64,000 nt of DNA, from assembly GCA_963825555.1 (NCBI GenBank), contig CAWGTZ010000007.1, forward strand, positions 1 to 64,000. Reading direction: 5' to 3'. The position numbers were made by a program, and so were the translations under genes. The notes under the pieces were generated by a model that worked only from the letters and a program-made list of their open reading frames with translations, was not told where the DNA came from and searched no databases. The stretch comes from JAGVSR01 sp963825555 (GTDB taxonomy: Bacteria > Pseudomonadota > Alphaproteobacteria > Rhizobiales > Hyphomicrobiaceae). Shown here piece by piece: positions 63,636 through 64,000 of the stretch (the stretch's first letter is position 1; the number at the start of each line of letters is the position of its first letter).

Positions 63636-64000
63636 TCAGTCGCTCCCAACGCGGATGGTGTCGCCACCTGGTGGCGCGACGGCGCCCCCCTCCTCAGGAT
63701 AATCGACACGGGCGAGATAAAGCCCGCTAGCAGGGGCGACGGGGCCGCAGTGCCTCCGGTCCCGTGCCATAAGCGCGGCAGCCACGTCGTCCGGGCGCCA
63801 CTTTTTCTCACCGACAAGCTTCAACGTGCCAACCATGGAACGAACCTGATTGTGCAGGAAGGAGCGCGCGGAAGCTCTGATGATAATCTCGCTGCCCTCA
63901 CGCGCGACGTCGAGTCGGTCGAGCGTACGAATTGGCGAAGCCGCCTGGCACTGCACAGCGCGGAAGGTTGTGAAGTCGTGCCGGCCGACAAGGTGAACGG
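63636..64000 (-). CDS. truA: tRNA pseudouridine synthase A, C-terminal part
   Basis: The reading frame enters from beyond the window edge: HLVGRHDFTTFRAVQCQAASPIRTLDRLDV, RASARSFLHNQVRSMVGTLKLVGEKKW and CGPVAPASGLYLARVDYP (segments) are TruA. It modifies uridines 38-40 in the anticodon stem of many tRNAs. The start lies outside. It appears to be core chromosome, marking the right boundary of the accessory region. Confidence 0.93.
   Translation of the reverse strand, partial: VHLVGRHDFTTFRAVQCQAASPIRTLDRLDVAREGSEIIIRASARSFLHNQVRSMVGTLKLVGEKKWRPDDVAAALMARDRRHCGPVAPASGLYLARVDYPEEGGAVAPPGGDTIRVGSD

Overview
The window looks like an IS-rich accessory region of an alphaproteobacterial chromosome (Hyphomicrobiales-like). 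Reasons: the DUF3489/DUF2924/serine-recombinase module and DUF5681/ParB-methyltransferase/terminase phage genes typical of that class, an EipA-like (DUF1134) protein, and a core truA plus tRNA-Gln(TTG) at the right edge. Assignment below class is inference. Gene decay is extreme: at least sixteen recognisable truncated, frameshifted or internally deleted genes, and remnants of IS3, IS21, IS1182 and IS1 elements.

Layout. 1-5.6 kb: two exported arylsulfatases and a DUF2092 protein. 5.8-8.7 kb: an IS3 element abutting a beheaded large serine recombinase. 9.2-13 kb: phage genes (unknown, ParB-methyltransferase, DUF5681, terminase) and an HtrA scrap. 13.1-18.4 kb: K+ channel, a DUF3299/FtsX-type permease/ATPase operon with a His-rich loop, an exported amidohydrolase and a serine-hydrolase tail. 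18.4-21 kb: porins and inverted-repeat fragments. 21.3-30.4 kb: envelope block (OmpA, EipA-like, MltF-like, four-unit Cys-rich protein, Gly-zipper, HdeA, dead L,D-transpeptidase, pentameric ligand-gated channel, DUF1269). 30.6-44.2 kb: broken transposases, YtcJ-like amidohydrolase, and a duplicated cluster of exported D-aminoacylase-type hydrolases with DUF3299 and a class A beta-lactamase. 44.5-50.3 kb: histidine kinase plus FixJ-like regulator and outer-membrane barrel genes. 50.5-56.8 kb: acyl-CoA catabolic block (MaoC, CoA transferase, two crotonases, YciA, acyl-CoA ligase), one crotonase being strikingly AT-rich. 56.9-63.2 kb: IS21 and IS3 remnants, broken hydrolase and porin, then an intact DUF3489-DUF2924-54 aa-recombinase operon beside tRNA-Gln and truA.

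How it may work together (inference): secreted sulfatases, amidohydrolases, D-aminoacylases and a beta-lactamase would cut sulfated or acylated substrates in the periplasm, porins would admit them, and the CoA genes would oxidise acyl products. The strongest candidate for something undescribed is a perfect palindrome, AGAGTCCCTTAAGGGACTCT and close variants, found five times, each upstream of a porin/barrel or D-aminoacylase gene, in the same region as an unassigned two-component system.
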